Made by a program: the position numbers and the translations under genes
Notes under the pieces: generated by a model
What the model saw: only the letters and a program-made list of their open reading frames with translations
The model's database searches: none
What the model was told of the DNA's origin: nothing
Assembly: GCA_031285905.1 (NCBI GenBank)
Contig: JAITVH010000022.1
Coordinates: forward strand, 1 to 35,698
Length of the DNA stretch: 35,698 nt
DNA from: Prevotella sp.
GTDB taxonomy: Bacteria > Bacteroidota > Bacteroidia > Bacteroidales > Dysgonomonadaceae
Reading direction: 5' to 3'
Shown here: piece by piece, positions 23,465 to 31,132 of the stretch
Layout: every line of letters starts with the position of its first letter
Numbering within the stretch: position 1 is the first letter of the stretch

Positions 23465-24841
23465 TCAATCGCTCTTTTTCACCTTACCAGCTTTCCACAA
23501 TTGAGTAAATGACTTTTTAGCGAATTGTGGAAGTTCCCGTCCTTTACCCCAATCATTGAGGTTATTATATAATGCAAAGCGTGGCAAATGATTAACAATA
23601 GGGGCAAATTTAAGGCTTGTTTTGTAAATTCCCGGATGTGTAAACAAAAATTTCATCCCTGAAGACATAAGCTTCTTCATCTTATCCGCTTTATGCAAAG
23701 AATCCAGATTTTGCCGCCAGCGGTATATCTGATCGGCTAAATCAATTTTGACAGGACAGACATTATTGCATGAATAGCAGAGCGAACAAGCTGAGACATT
23801 ATCAGAATACTTTTCGGGTGACCTCAACATACCCAAATTGATACCGATAGGCCCTGGGATGAAATATGTGTAAGAATATCCTCCGCTACGACGATACACA
23901 GGGCACGTATTCATACATGCTGCACATCTAATACATTTTAGTGACTGAATATGCTCATTATTTCCTGTAATTTCACTTCTGTTATTATCAACAAGAACTA
24001 TGTGTATCTCGCATCCTTTACGAGGTTTGCGATAATGTGAGGTGTATGTTGTGGCTGGTTGCCCTGTCGCAGATCGTGCCAACAGGCGAATAAATACGCT
24101 CAATGATCTGTAATCGGGAATTATTTTTTCCAGCCCCATAGAAACGATATGTAATTTGGGAATGGATGTTCCCATATCTGCATTACCCTCATTGGTACAA
24201 ACTACCACATCCCCGGTTGCAGCAACTCCAAAATTAGCTCCGGTCATGGCTGCATCTGCTGTCAGAAACTCATTCCTGAGACTTTTACGTGCGGCATGAG
24301 TAAGATAGGCAGGGTCACTGTTCCCTTTTTCTGTATGCATCTTTTCTTCGAATAGTTTACCTATGACTTCCCTTTTGAGGTGGATAGCAGGCATTACGAT
24401 ATGGCTTGGTGGTTCATTCATCAATTGAAGGATCCGTTCTCCTAAATCACTCTCAACCACGTCAATACCTTTTTCTATGAGGAAAGGGTTTAAATGGCAT
24501 TCTTCGGTAAGCATTGATTTACTCTTGACCAGCTTTCTGACATTATGTTTTGACAGAATACTATACACAATCTCATTGTGTTCTTTTGCGTCTTTTGCCC
24601 AATGAACAATAACCCCGTTTGATTCGGCTCTTTCTACAAACTGCTCGAGATATTTATCCAGATGCGTTATCGTGTGCATCTTTATTTTACCGGCATGTTC
24701 CCGGAGTTCTTCCCATTCGGGGATAGTTTGGGAAATAACATCTCTTTTGGCACGAACCTGCCATAACGTTTCGTCATGCCATCTTTCCTGAGATTTATCT
24801 GCAATGAAACGGTTTGCAGCTTCAGCGTGTTTTGTACTCAT
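23465..24841 (-). CDS. lutB: LutB, iron-sulfur lactate utilization protein
   Basis: The 458-residue protein has a LUD domain at residues about 60-300 (NEFLTADAAMTGANFGVAATGDVVVCTNEGNAD and SLSVFIRLLARSATGQPATTYTS are its signature). Two ferredoxin-type cysteine clusters follow: Cys303, 306, 309 and 313 (CIRCAACMNTC) and Cys352, 355, 358 and 362 (CSLCYSCNNVC), each able to hold a [4Fe-4S] cluster. A helical C-terminal tail (370-458) resembles other LutB proteins. LutB passes electrons between LutA and LutC during L-lactate oxidation. Its start codon overlaps the lutA stop by 4 bases (ATGA), showing coupling. The partner lutC is displaced downstream by a GH172 gene. Confidence 0.95.
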   Translation of the reverse strand: MSTKHAEAANRFIADKSQERWHDETLWQVRAKRDVISQTIPEWEELREHAGKIKMHTITHLDKYLEQFVERAESNGVIVHWAKDAKEHNEIVYSILSKHNVRKLVKSKSMLTEECHLNPFLIEKGIDVVESDLGERILQLMNEPPSHIVMPAIHLKREVIGKLFEEKMHTEKGNSDPAYLTHAARKSLRNEFLTADAAMTGANFGVAATGDVVVCTNEGNADMGTSIPKLHIVSMGLEKIIPDYRSLSVFIRLLARSATGQPATTYTSHYRKPRKGCEIHIVLVDNNRSEITGNNEHIQSLKCIRCAACMNTCPVYRRSGGYSYTYFIPGPIGINLGMLRSPEKYSDNVSACSLCYSCNNVCPVKIDLADQIYRWRQNLDSLHKADKMKKLMSSGMKFLFTHPGIYKTSLKFAPIVNHLPRFALYNNLNDWGKGRELPQFAKKSFTQLWKAGKVKKSD

Positions 24842-25578
24842 AATCCGGCAGCTAATATTTGAATAACATGAATAAACTGGATCGGCAGGTTTTCTCTGTT
24901 TACAATCCCTTGCATATGCATCAGGCAGGAACTATCGGCACCGGTAATATATTCTGCGCCTGTAGCTATATGATTTTTTATCTTATCTTGCCCCATACAC
25001 ACCGAAACTGCAGGTTCTTCCACTGCAAACATTCCTCCAAAACCGCAACACTCGTCAACTCTCTGAGGTTCGAATATTTGAATTCCTTCGACCAGTGACA
25101 ACAAATCTTTGATTTTGGAGTAGCGTGGAATGTTCAGTTCACTTGCCGATGATAAATGTAATTCACGTACCCCATGGCAACTATTGTGAATACTGACTTT
25201 GTGGGGAAATTTTCCCGGAAGTTTATCCACTTTTAATATATCATGGATAAATTCGCACAGATCATAGATCTTACCACTAGTACGGCATAGGTGGCCTTCT
25301 TTCTCCATTAACCTGGGATAATTCTCTTTCACAAAGACTGCACAGCTCGCAGAAGGAGCAACTATATATTCATAGTCATCGAATAGTTTTTCAAACTGTA
25401 CCGCCAATGGTATTGCTTTATCTTCAAAACCGGCATTAGCCATCGGCTGTCCGCAACAAGTCTGGTTGAGAGGATAATCTACCTTCACCCCCAGGCTATT
25501 AAGCAATTTGTACGAGGCTATACCAACCTCCGGATAGATGGCATTTACATAGCAGGGGATAAATAGTCCTACTTTCAT
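24838..25578 (-). CDS. lutA: LutA, CCG-type iron-sulfur lactate utilization protein
   Basis: The 246-residue protein has two CCG (cysteine-rich) motifs: Cys41-Cys42 in TCCGQPM and Cys177-Cys178 in DECCGFGG, with additional cysteines such as Cys9, 79 and 134. Two such domains bind an iron-sulfur cluster in lactate oxidase and heterodisulfide-reductase-like proteins. It acts with LutB and LutC in the cytoplasm to oxidise L-lactate to pyruvate. lutA is first in the operon, with lutB overlapping by 4 bases. A terminator after aldA (25656-25685) separates it from the upstream aldA gene, so lutA should have its own promoter. Confidence 0.94.
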   Translation of the reverse strand: MKVGLFIPCYVNAIYPEVGIASYKLLNSLGVKVDYPLNQTCCGQPMANAGFEDKAIPLAVQFEKLFDDYEYIVAPSASCAVFVKENYPRLMEKEGHLCRTSGKIYDLCEFIHDILKVDKLPGKFPHKVSIHNSCHGVRELHLSSASELNIPRYSKIKDLLSLVEGIQIFEPQRVDECCGFGGMFAVEEPAVSVCMGQDKIKNHIATGAEYITGADSSCLMHMQGIVNRENLPIQFIHVIQILAAGL

Positions 25579-25655
25579 ATTTTAGTTTAATTGGTTGATC
25601 TTATCGTTATCCTAATTATTAACAATAAAAGCACGGAAAAAGTTAATAGCAGAAA

Positions 25656-25685
25656 AAACTCAAAGCCAAATCTGACTTTGAGTTT
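25656..25685 (-). terminator. intrinsic terminator of aldA
   Basis: A perfect 10-bp stem, AAACTCAAAG / CTTTGAGTTT, with a 10-base loop lies 19 bases past the aldA stop. On the minus strand it ends in a T-run (AGTTTTTTCTGC). It insulates aldA from lutA. Confidence 0.85.
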
Positions 25686-25703
25686 ATCGTGAATTTTAAA
25701 TAA

Positions 25704-27140
25704 TTATCCTTTTGTCTCAAGATATACAACATGTGTCTGAAGATATTCTTCCAGCCCGTGTTTCCCATCTGCGCCGCCAATTCCCGACTTGCGCCATCCT
25801 GCATGGAAACCTTGCATAGCTTCAAAGTTTTCACGGTTGATATATGTTTCGCCAAATTTTAATGCTCTTACCAGCTTAAACGCTGTATCCAGATTTTGTG
25901 TATAGACAGACGATGTCAGGCCATATTCACAATCATTTGCCCATGTAATAGCATCTTCGATATCTGAAAATTCTACAATTGGCAATACAGGTCCGAATGT
26001 CTCTTCCTGTACAATATCCATCTTCTGGGTGGCATCTGCTAGCACAGTTGGCTCAAAGAAATAACCTTTGTTGCCAATCCTTTTTCCTCCACAGAGTAGT
26101 TTACATCCCTGCTGGATCGCTTTTTCCACTTTTTCGGTCACCGATTTCAATGCATTGGCTTCTACAAGAGGGCCCATATCCAAATCGGCTATTTCAGATG
26201 GATTTCCGGCTTTTACAGCTTTCATTCCTGCAGCCAGTTTTTCAAGGAATGCTTCTTTCACTTTTTTGTGTACATACACACGTTCTGCACAGTTACATAC
26301 CTGTCCGGTATTGATTACACGTGATGCGATAATAGACTTAACGGCCAAATCTAAATCCGCATCATCCATTACGATGGCAGGTGCTTTTCCTCCCAATTCC
26401 AATGATACTTTTGTGATGTTTGGTGCTGCTGCGGCCATTGTCTGTACACCTGCACCTACACTTCCTGTCAGGCTCACCATTCCCACTTTCGGATTGGCTG
26501 CCAGTTCGTGACCTATAACAGAACCACGTCCCAACACGAGATTGAATACCCCTGCTGGCAATCCAGTTTCTTCTACTATTTGGGCAAATACATAAGCGTT
26601 TTCAGGAGTTATCTGACTTGGTTTTACTACTATTGTATTACCCGTCACCAGAGCAGGAGCAGCTTTACGTGCAATCAGGAAGAACGGGAAGTTCCAAGGG
26701 AGAATACCGGTAGTCACTCCTATAGGTTTCTTAAATAAGAAAATATTCTCATTGGGACGGTCACTTTGGATAATTTCACCTTCGTAGCGGCGTGCCCATC
26801 CGGCCATATATTCAAGGTAATCGGCAGTAAACAGGACTTCCACATTTGCCAATCCTTGTGTCTTTCCGCCTTCTTTTACTATTATATCAGTTAATTCCTT
26901 TTCCCTCTTGCGGATACCTGCAGCCATCTTTATCAGGTAGCTTGCTCTCTCCACAGCCGGAACCCGTGCCCATTTGTCTTGTGCTTTTTCTGCTGCGTCG
27001 ATTGCTTTTTTTGCATCATCAACGGTGCTGTCGGGCATGCGGGATATTACTTCTTCTGTCGAAGGATTCAATACATCAATCCATTTGCCGGAAGTATTTT
27101 CTACAAACTTTCCGTCAATAAACATTTTTAGTTCTTTCAT
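25704..27140 (-). CDS. aldA: lactaldehyde dehydrogenase
   Basis: This 478-residue aldehyde dehydrogenase is closely similar, as I recall the sequence, to E. coli AldA along its whole length: EIIQSDRPNENIFLFKKPIGVTTG, LPWNFPFFLIARKAAPAL, SRVINTGQVCNCAERVYV and a nearly identical C-terminus, FEAMQGFHAGWRKSGIGG...GLEEYLQTHVVYLE. The catalytic cysteine is Cys282 in GQVCNC and the general base is Glu248 in LELGGKAP (Cys285 and Glu251 in the E. coli numbering). It oxidises L-lactaldehyde, formed during fucose or rhamnose breakdown, to L-lactate with NAD. Glycolaldehyde is also a substrate in E. coli. Its position just before lutABC suggests that the lactate made is oxidised onward to pyruvate. The gene has its own terminator. 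Confidence 0.95.
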   Translation of the reverse strand: MKELKMFIDGKFVENTSGKWIDVLNPSTEEVISRMPDSTVDDAKKAIDAAEKAQDKWARVPAVERASYLIKMAAGIRKREKELTDIIVKEGGKTQGLANVEVLFTADYLEYMAGWARRYEGEIIQSDRPNENIFLFKKPIGVTTGILPWNFPFFLIARKAAPALVTGNTIVVKPSQITPENAYVFAQIVEETGLPAGVFNLVLGRGSVIGHELAANPKVGMVSLTGSVGAGVQTMAAAAPNITKVSLELGGKAPAIVMDDADLDLAVKSIIASRVINTGQVCNCAERVYVHKKVKEAFLEKLAAGMKAVKAGNPSEIADLDMGPLVEANALKSVTEKVEKAIQQGCKLLCGGKRIGNKGYFFEPTVLADATQKMDIVQEETFGPVLPIVEFSDIEDAITWANDCEYGLTSSVYTQNLDTAFKLVRALKFGETYINRENFEAMQGFHAGWRKSGIGGADGKHGLEEYLQTHVVYLETKG

Positions 27141-27341
27141 GGTATTAACTTTTATAATATTATAAATATAAAATCAATAGATTATTGCGAGCATATAAAA
27201 TTATTAAACAGAAGATGTTTTTTATTAAAAAAATTGATATTAAGGATTTAATAATTGACAATAATACAACAATGATAAAAGAACTTGTTCTCAAGGGAAA
27301 TTATTTTTTATATTTACATATTGATAAAAAACTGTATTGCT

Positions 27342-28292
27342 ATGAAAAAAATTGCTATTACAGGTGCCGCCGGAAATTTGGGTGGTTTGCTAGCTCAGGC
27401 TATGAAGGATATGGATGTACATTTGAATCTGTTAGTACATCATAAAGATGTGGATGAAAATCTTAAACAAAAGAAAAACATTTCTGTATTCAATGTTGAT
27501 TTGGCAAAAAAAGAAACATTGTTTAAAGCTTTCCAGCATGTAGATGTTATTATTCATTTTGCGGGAGTATTGTTTAAAGCGAATCCCGAAAAATTCTTAC
27601 CAACCACTAATACCCATTACTTTCATAATTTGCTGACTGTAGCAGTACGCCAAAAGGTAAAAAGGGTTATCCTTATCAGTTTTCCTCATGTAGAAGGAGA
27701 AAGTACTCTGGAAAGACCGGCGCATGGCATTCTTTCGGGTAACCCGCAATCTATGCATGCCCGCACCCGTTTGGAGGAAGAGGAACTCCTGTTTCAGTAT
27801 GGGGATAAATATCAATTCGAAGCAGTATCATTAAGGGTAGGAATGGTTTATGGTAAAGGAATTCTGATGATAGATGCAGCACAATGGTTTGCCCGTCATT
27901 GGCTACTTGGCATATGGAAGAAACCTACATATATTCACCTGATCTCGAAAAATGATTTTATTGATGCTACGATTGCTGCAGCTATAAATCCCGATATCAG
28001 AGGTATATATCATATCGGGGATGAGGGAATACAAACCCTGCAGCAGTTTTTGGATGATATTACTGTTTACAAAGGAAATCACAAGCCCTGGCGGATGCCG
28101 GTATGGATGATAATGACTGTTGCCCGTACTTTCGAATTATTCTCAAAAGTATTTAATACCCGAAGTCCGTTGACTGTCGATTTTATTAAAATTGGTATGG
28201 TTTCCTATTATGGAGATACCAGGCGGATGCGTCAGGAATTATTACCTCATTTAAGATATGGGACTTATAGAGAAGCAATGGAATTGTTCTAA
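27342..28292 (+). CDS. NAD(P)-dependent epimerase/dehydratase (extended SDR family)
   Basis: I use the ATG at 27342 (316 residues), because the longer frame starts with TTG at 27285 and adds an unlikely hydrophobic tail. The N-terminal Rossmann motif is TGAAGNLGG (residues 7-15, glycines 8, 11 and 14), with VDVIIHFAGV as the following NAD-binding strand. The usual catalytic Tyr-x-x-x-Lys is not visible where expected. The stretch GNPQSMHARTRLEEEEL (residues 133-149) replaces it, so this may be an atypical SDR that binds a nucleotide without the standard catalysis. The substrate is unknown, though UDP-sugar epimerases and nucleotide-sugar dehydratases are the nearest named families. It stands alone, and a dispersed palindrome and a bidirectional terminator follow it. 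Confidence 0.72.
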   Translation: MKKIAITGAAGNLGGLLAQAMKDMDVHLNLLVHHKDVDENLKQKKNISVFNVDLAKKETLFKAFQHVDVIIHFAGVLFKANPEKFLPTTNTHYFHNLLTVAVRQKVKRVILISFPHVEGESTLERPAHGILSGNPQSMHARTRLEEEELLFQYGDKYQFEAVSLRVGMVYGKGILMIDAAQWFARHWLLGIWKKPTYIHLISKNDFIDATIAAAINPDIRGIYHIGDEGIQTLQQFLDDITVYKGNHKPWRMPVWMIMTVARTFELFSKVFNTRSPLTVDFIKIGMVSYYGDTRRMRQELLPHLRYGTYREAMELF

Positions 28293-28346
28293 GAGGTAGT
28301 TTAGACTTTTTTAATTTAGTGATATTTTTAAATAAATACTCTCTTT

Positions 28347-28408
28347 GTCATTTTGAACGGAGTGAAAAATCTCCTGAGAAATGAGATGCTTCCTGCCGTC
28401 AGCATGAC
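28347..28408. repeat. dispersed palindromic repeat, copy 2
   Basis: GTCATTTTGAACGGAGTGAAAAATCTC..GAGATGCTTCCTGCCGTCAGCATGAC: the outer ends GTCAT and ATGAC and the inner GAAAAATCTC and GAGATGCTTCCT arms make a palindrome. Copy 1 is at 23261-23321. This family is common in intergenic DNA of Bacteroidota. Confidence 0.7.
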
Positions 28409-28450
28409 AAAAAGATATAAAAATAAAACTCTAGACGACCTTTAAATGTA

Positions 28451-28481
28451 AAAAGCATGAACGACAGGCGTCCATGCTTTT
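28451..28481. terminator. bidirectional terminator between convergent genes
   Basis: The stem AAAAGCATG (28451-28459) / CATGCTTTT (28473-28481), with inner GAC/GTC pairs in the loop, lies between the SDR gene (+) and the META operon (-). T-runs on both sides suit both directions. Confidence 0.8.
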
Positions 28482-28505
28482 GCTATAATATATATTAAAA
28501 GAGAA

Positions 28506-29315
28506 TTATTCAGTCTCAGTATTTCTCACAAATCCAAGAACCAGAACACTACCTTTGTATAGATTGATTTTATTTTCATCAGCAACGACTTGCAATGGAG
28601 ATTCCAAATGAGAGGTAAACAAATTCTCTCCTTTAAGATCAGGACAAGCCATTTTTGTAGATACTACAGGGGCAAATGTAATATTATTACCATCCAAAGT
28701 ATAAGAGGTACGGTATGTGTTACAGCCAGCATTTCCTGTTATTTTACCTTCGGCATCAATATTCATTGTCGGTTTTTTTGTGGAGAATAAAGTTTCCATA
28801 TCTCCTTCGCCAATGCTATTCAATATCCAATTTCCGGTTAACCTTTTTGTTATTATATTTCCATCAGAATCGGTGTTATCTACTGTTTTTGCAAATTGCA
28901 TAATAATTTCATTCTTTTTTAAGAAAGAAAGAGTCTCACCTTCAATTGATAAAGTAAGTCCCGGATCAGATAAAGCTTTATAATATTGAGGTTCTTTATT
29001 GGCTTCAAAACAAGCTCTCATGGTAGAGACTACATTTGGTGCAAGAAACTCATTATTTTTTGATAAAGTAAACACTCCTGAGTAACTGTTACAACCTCCA
29101 TTGCCGGATATAGTATTCTCCGAGAAGTCAAACTTTAGAGTTGGTACTGTCTCCTTGAAGGCATCGGTTGCATTTTCGTTATTCAATGTCCTTAGTATCC
29201 AGTTTCCTTCCAATTGTGATTTTTCTATTGTCTTCACAGATTTACAGCTTTGGAATGTTGAGAAAGTCATTATAGTAATAACAATAATTAATACTGAATT
29301 AAAAATCTTTTTCAT
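28506..29315 (-). CDS. lipoprotein with two META domains
   Basis: The 269-residue protein has a lipoprotein signal peptide (FQSCKS, lipidated Cys24) and two META (HslJ-like) domains in tandem: domain 1 at about residues 35-150 (GNWILRTLN, FDFSENTISGNGGCNSYSGVFT, STMRACFEANKEP) and domain 2 at about 160-265 (GNWILNSIG, MNIDAEGKITGNAGCNTYRTSYT, VVSTKMACPDL). The GGCN/AGCN-Y core is the family signature. META domains in HslJ are linked to novobiocin resistance and heat shock, and in other proteins to secreted toxins and surface adhesion. Here the domain most likely serves a surface structural role. It is the last gene of a four-gene operon, 26 bases after the omega-amidase gene. Confidence 0.85.
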   Translation of the reverse strand: MKKIFNSVLIIVITIMTFSTFQSCKSVKTIEKSQLEGNWILRTLNNENATDAFKETVPTLKFDFSENTISGNGGCNSYSGVFTLSKNNEFLAPNVVSTMRACFEANKEPQYYKALSDPGLTLSIEGETLSFLKKNEIIMQFAKTVDNTDSDGNIITKRLTGNWILNSIGEGDMETLFSTKKPTMNIDAEGKITGNAGCNTYRTSYTLDGNNITFAPVVSTKMACPDLKGENLFTSHLESPLQVVADENKINLYKGSVLVLGFVRNTETE

Positions 29316-29341
29316 AATTCAAATCTTTTATGTTGTATATT

Positions 29342-30127
29342 TTATTCTATCTTAAATTTGTCCGCATCTTTCCATACCGGAAACTTATTCCTAAACGTAT
29401 CTAACTCATTCTTTGATAAAGAGATTGTGCAGATTTGCTCTTTGTCTATTTCTATGTTAGAGATCATATCTCCCTTTGCGTCTATAACTTGTGATTCTCC
29501 GGTATAAACAATATTGTATCCATCTGTTCCTATCCTGTTCACTCCACATACATAAGACATATTCTCTATGGCGCGGGCTGTCAATAAGGCATTCCAAACT
29601 TTACTCCTGGAGGCCGGCCAGTTAGCAACATAAATAAGAAGATCGTATTCATTATCTATATTGCGTGCCCATACTGGAAACCGCAAATCGTAACATATTA
29701 ACAAACAAATATTAAAGTCTTTATGTTTTACAACTAACCGATTACTGCCAGCTGAGAAATATTGAGGTTCCATACCCATCCTAAAAAGATGACGTTTGTC
29801 ATAATAATCTTCTTTATCAGGAGTTATGAAGAATCCCCGATTATAGTAGTTCCCTTTATCTTTAGCTATGAAGCTGCCGCAAATGGAAATTTCAAATTTT
29901 TTCGCCCATTCTTTTAATGTCGATATAGTATTTTCTTCATTTTTTTCGGCAAGATTATAGCTATTCATCGAGAAACCTGTAGTACACATTTCGGGTAAGA
30001 CTACTAGATCACTTGTCCCGGACAGTTTTTCCAAAGTCTGATGTATATATTCCAGATTCTTCCGTTTATTTTCCCACGCAATGTCATATTGTATAAGACT
30101 TAGCCTCAGTTTATCTCCCTCTTTCAT
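29342..30127 (-). CDS. carbon-nitrogen hydrolase, omega-amidase (Nit2/YafV) type
   Basis: I use the ATG at 30127 (261 residues); an in-frame TTG 12 bases upstream directly abuts the previous stop. The nitrilase-superfamily triad is clear: Glu46 in VLPEMCTTGF, Lys111 in YYDKRHLF and Cys145 in LLICYDLRFP. The whole sequence fits the omega-amidase/YafV branch (about 255-275 residues), with PEMCTTGFSMN and WPASRSKVWNALLTARAIENMSY matching that subgroup. These enzymes hydrolyse alpha-ketoglutaramate and alpha-ketosuccinamate to repair the products of glutamine and asparagine transamination. The gene lies between an acyltransferase and a META lipoprotein, with no functional link evident. Confidence 0.9.
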   Translation of the reverse strand: MKEGDKLRLSLIQYDIAWENKRKNLEYIHQTLEKLSGTSDLVVLPEMCTTGFSMNSYNLAEKNEENTISTLKEWAKKFEISICGSFIAKDKGNYYNRGFFITPDKEDYYDKRHLFRMGMEPQYFSAGSNRLVVKHKDFNICLLICYDLRFPVWARNIDNEYDLLIYVANWPASRSKVWNALLTARAIENMSYVCGVNRIGTDGYNIVYTGESQVIDAKGDMISNIEIDKEQICTISLSKNELDTFRNKFPVWKDADKFKIE

Positions 30128-30139
30128 AACAGAATACAA

Positions 30140-30679
30140 TTATAAAGCGAAGTACTCCGGATGCCGGGCTGTAACATCCTTATAATAAGATTTTATTGTC
30201 ACCATATCTTTATCAACATCTCCTGTCGGGATAAATATATCCTTAAAGATAATCGCTTTTTCTTTATAATCCAACATGGTAATTACTATTGGAACATTTG
30301 ATGCCAATGCTATAAAATAAAACCCTTTTTTCCAATCAGCATTTTTTTTGCGGGTAGCCTCGGGTGTTATTGCCAGTTCGAAATAATCCTTTCGGGCATA
30401 TAATTCGCTCATTTCTTCAGTAAGCGAAGTTTTTTTTGAACGGTCTACAGGTATTCCCCCTAAAGCGTTGAATAATACATTCATTGGGAAAAAGAACCAT
30501 TCTTTTTTTATAAGGAAAGAAGCCTTGCGTCCTATCGATTTATATGCTATTAATCCGAGAAGCAAGTCCCAGTTGCTTGTATGTGGCGCTACACATATAA
30601 CACTTTTATTGGGTAGTTTTTCATGCCCCCTGATTTCCCAACCGAGGAGTTTTAATATGAATTTTGATATACTTTTCAT
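30140..30679 (-). CDS. 1-acyl-sn-glycerol-3-phosphate acyltransferase-like protein
   Basis: The 179-residue protein belongs to the PlsC/LPLAT superfamily. The acyl-acceptor motif HX4D is present as HTSNWD (His33, Asp38), followed by the usual FFPMNVLFNALGGIPVDR and the third block ITPEATRKK. There is only a short hydrophobic N-terminus (residues 1-15) and no clear transmembrane helix, so the protein is probably a peripheral or short integral inner-membrane protein. It is shorter than PlsC (about 240), which is usual for this Bacteroidota subgroup. It probably transfers an acyl chain to lysophosphatidic acid or a related glycerolipid. It overlaps the upstream small gene by 4 bases (ATGA) and is 12 bases from the next. 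Confidence 0.85.
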   Translation of the reverse strand: MKSISKFILKLLGWEIRGHEKLPNKSVICVAPHTSNWDLLLGLIAYKSIGRKASFLIKKEWFFFPMNVLFNALGGIPVDRSKKTSLTEEMSELYARKDYFELAITPEATRKKNADWKKGFYFIALASNVPIVITMLDYKEKAIIFKDIFIPTGDVDKDMVTIKSYYKDVTARHPEYFAL

Positions 30680-30960
30680 TTTCCTAACGATGCTATCTCT
30701 TCGCCTATAGTATCTATCGCTTTTTTGAAGTCGTTATTTAATTTCTTATAATAGGCCTTTACTCTATCTTTAACTTCTTTTCCTTCATTAACATTTACAC
30801 GTTTCGCCAAATCATTTCTTGCCTCCTGTATATTGCTTATTACTTTATCAGCAGCTTCTAGATCGGCATCCAGCACATATGCCTTGTAGAACAGGCAATC
30901 TACATAGAGCAAATCCATTGCTTCATTTATGTTTTTTTTCAATTTTCTTTTGCTGCTCAT
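30676..30960 (-). CDS. small helical coiled-coil protein of unknown function
   Basis: The product is 94 residues from the ATG at 30960. A longer frame to 31035 begins with TTG inside the -7 box, so the shorter form is chosen. Residues 1-94 are almost wholly helical and charged (KRKLKKNINEAMDLLYVD, DKVISNIQEARNDLAKRVN, KAYYKKLNNDFKKAIDTIGEE). No family is recognised, no signal peptide is present and no membrane segment is seen. It is the first gene of the operon and its stop overlaps the acyltransferase start (ATGA). A -7 box lies about 75 bases upstream. Confidence 0.65.
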   Translation of the reverse strand: MSSKRKLKKNINEAMDLLYVDCLFYKAYVLDADLEAADKVISNIQEARNDLAKRVNVNEGKEVKDRVKAYYKKLNNDFKKAIDTIGEEIASLGK

Positions 30961-30983
30961 TCTCAATTTGTTTTTTAAGTTTA

Positions 30984-30991
30984 TATCTTTG
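30984..30991 (+). promoter_or_regulatory. possible plus-strand -7 box before the glycogen synthase gene
   Basis: TATCTTTG on the plus strand would drive the glycogen synthase gene with a leader of about 135 bases. No matching -33 box is found at the usual spacing, so confidence is low. It lies within the leader of the divergent operon. Confidence 0.3.
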
Positions 30992-31032
30992 TCCGTCTTA
31001 TGCATATCATGAATGTCATTAGATGCTCGGAA

Positions 31033-31040
31033 CAAAGGTA
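31033..31040 (-). promoter_or_regulatory. putative -7 box of the acyltransferase/omega-amidase/META operon
   Basis: TACCTTTG (minus strand) matches TAnnTTTG exactly and gives a leader of about 65 bases to the ATG at 30960. It overlaps the alternative TTG start at 31035, which argues against that start. Confidence 0.5.
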
Positions 31041-31132
31041 CGTACTTATGGATTCATAAGCATAACGCTTTAGGAATTATTAAATATTGATTAAAAAAAC
31101 AAATATAATTAAAAGGAGACTTTTATAAAAAT

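Noticed and set aside
25643..25855. 70-codon minus-strand frame at the 3' end of aldA
   Set aside because: It overlaps aldA in another frame and runs through its terminator; no domain is visible.
27285..27341. N-terminal extension of the SDR protein from a TTG
   Set aside because: The Rossmann motif begins directly after the ATG at 27342 (MKKIAITGAAG), as in the family.
30961..31035. N-terminal extension of the small helical protein from a TTG
   Set aside because: The TTG lies inside a perfect -7 box (31033-31040), so it would lie upstream of the transcript start.
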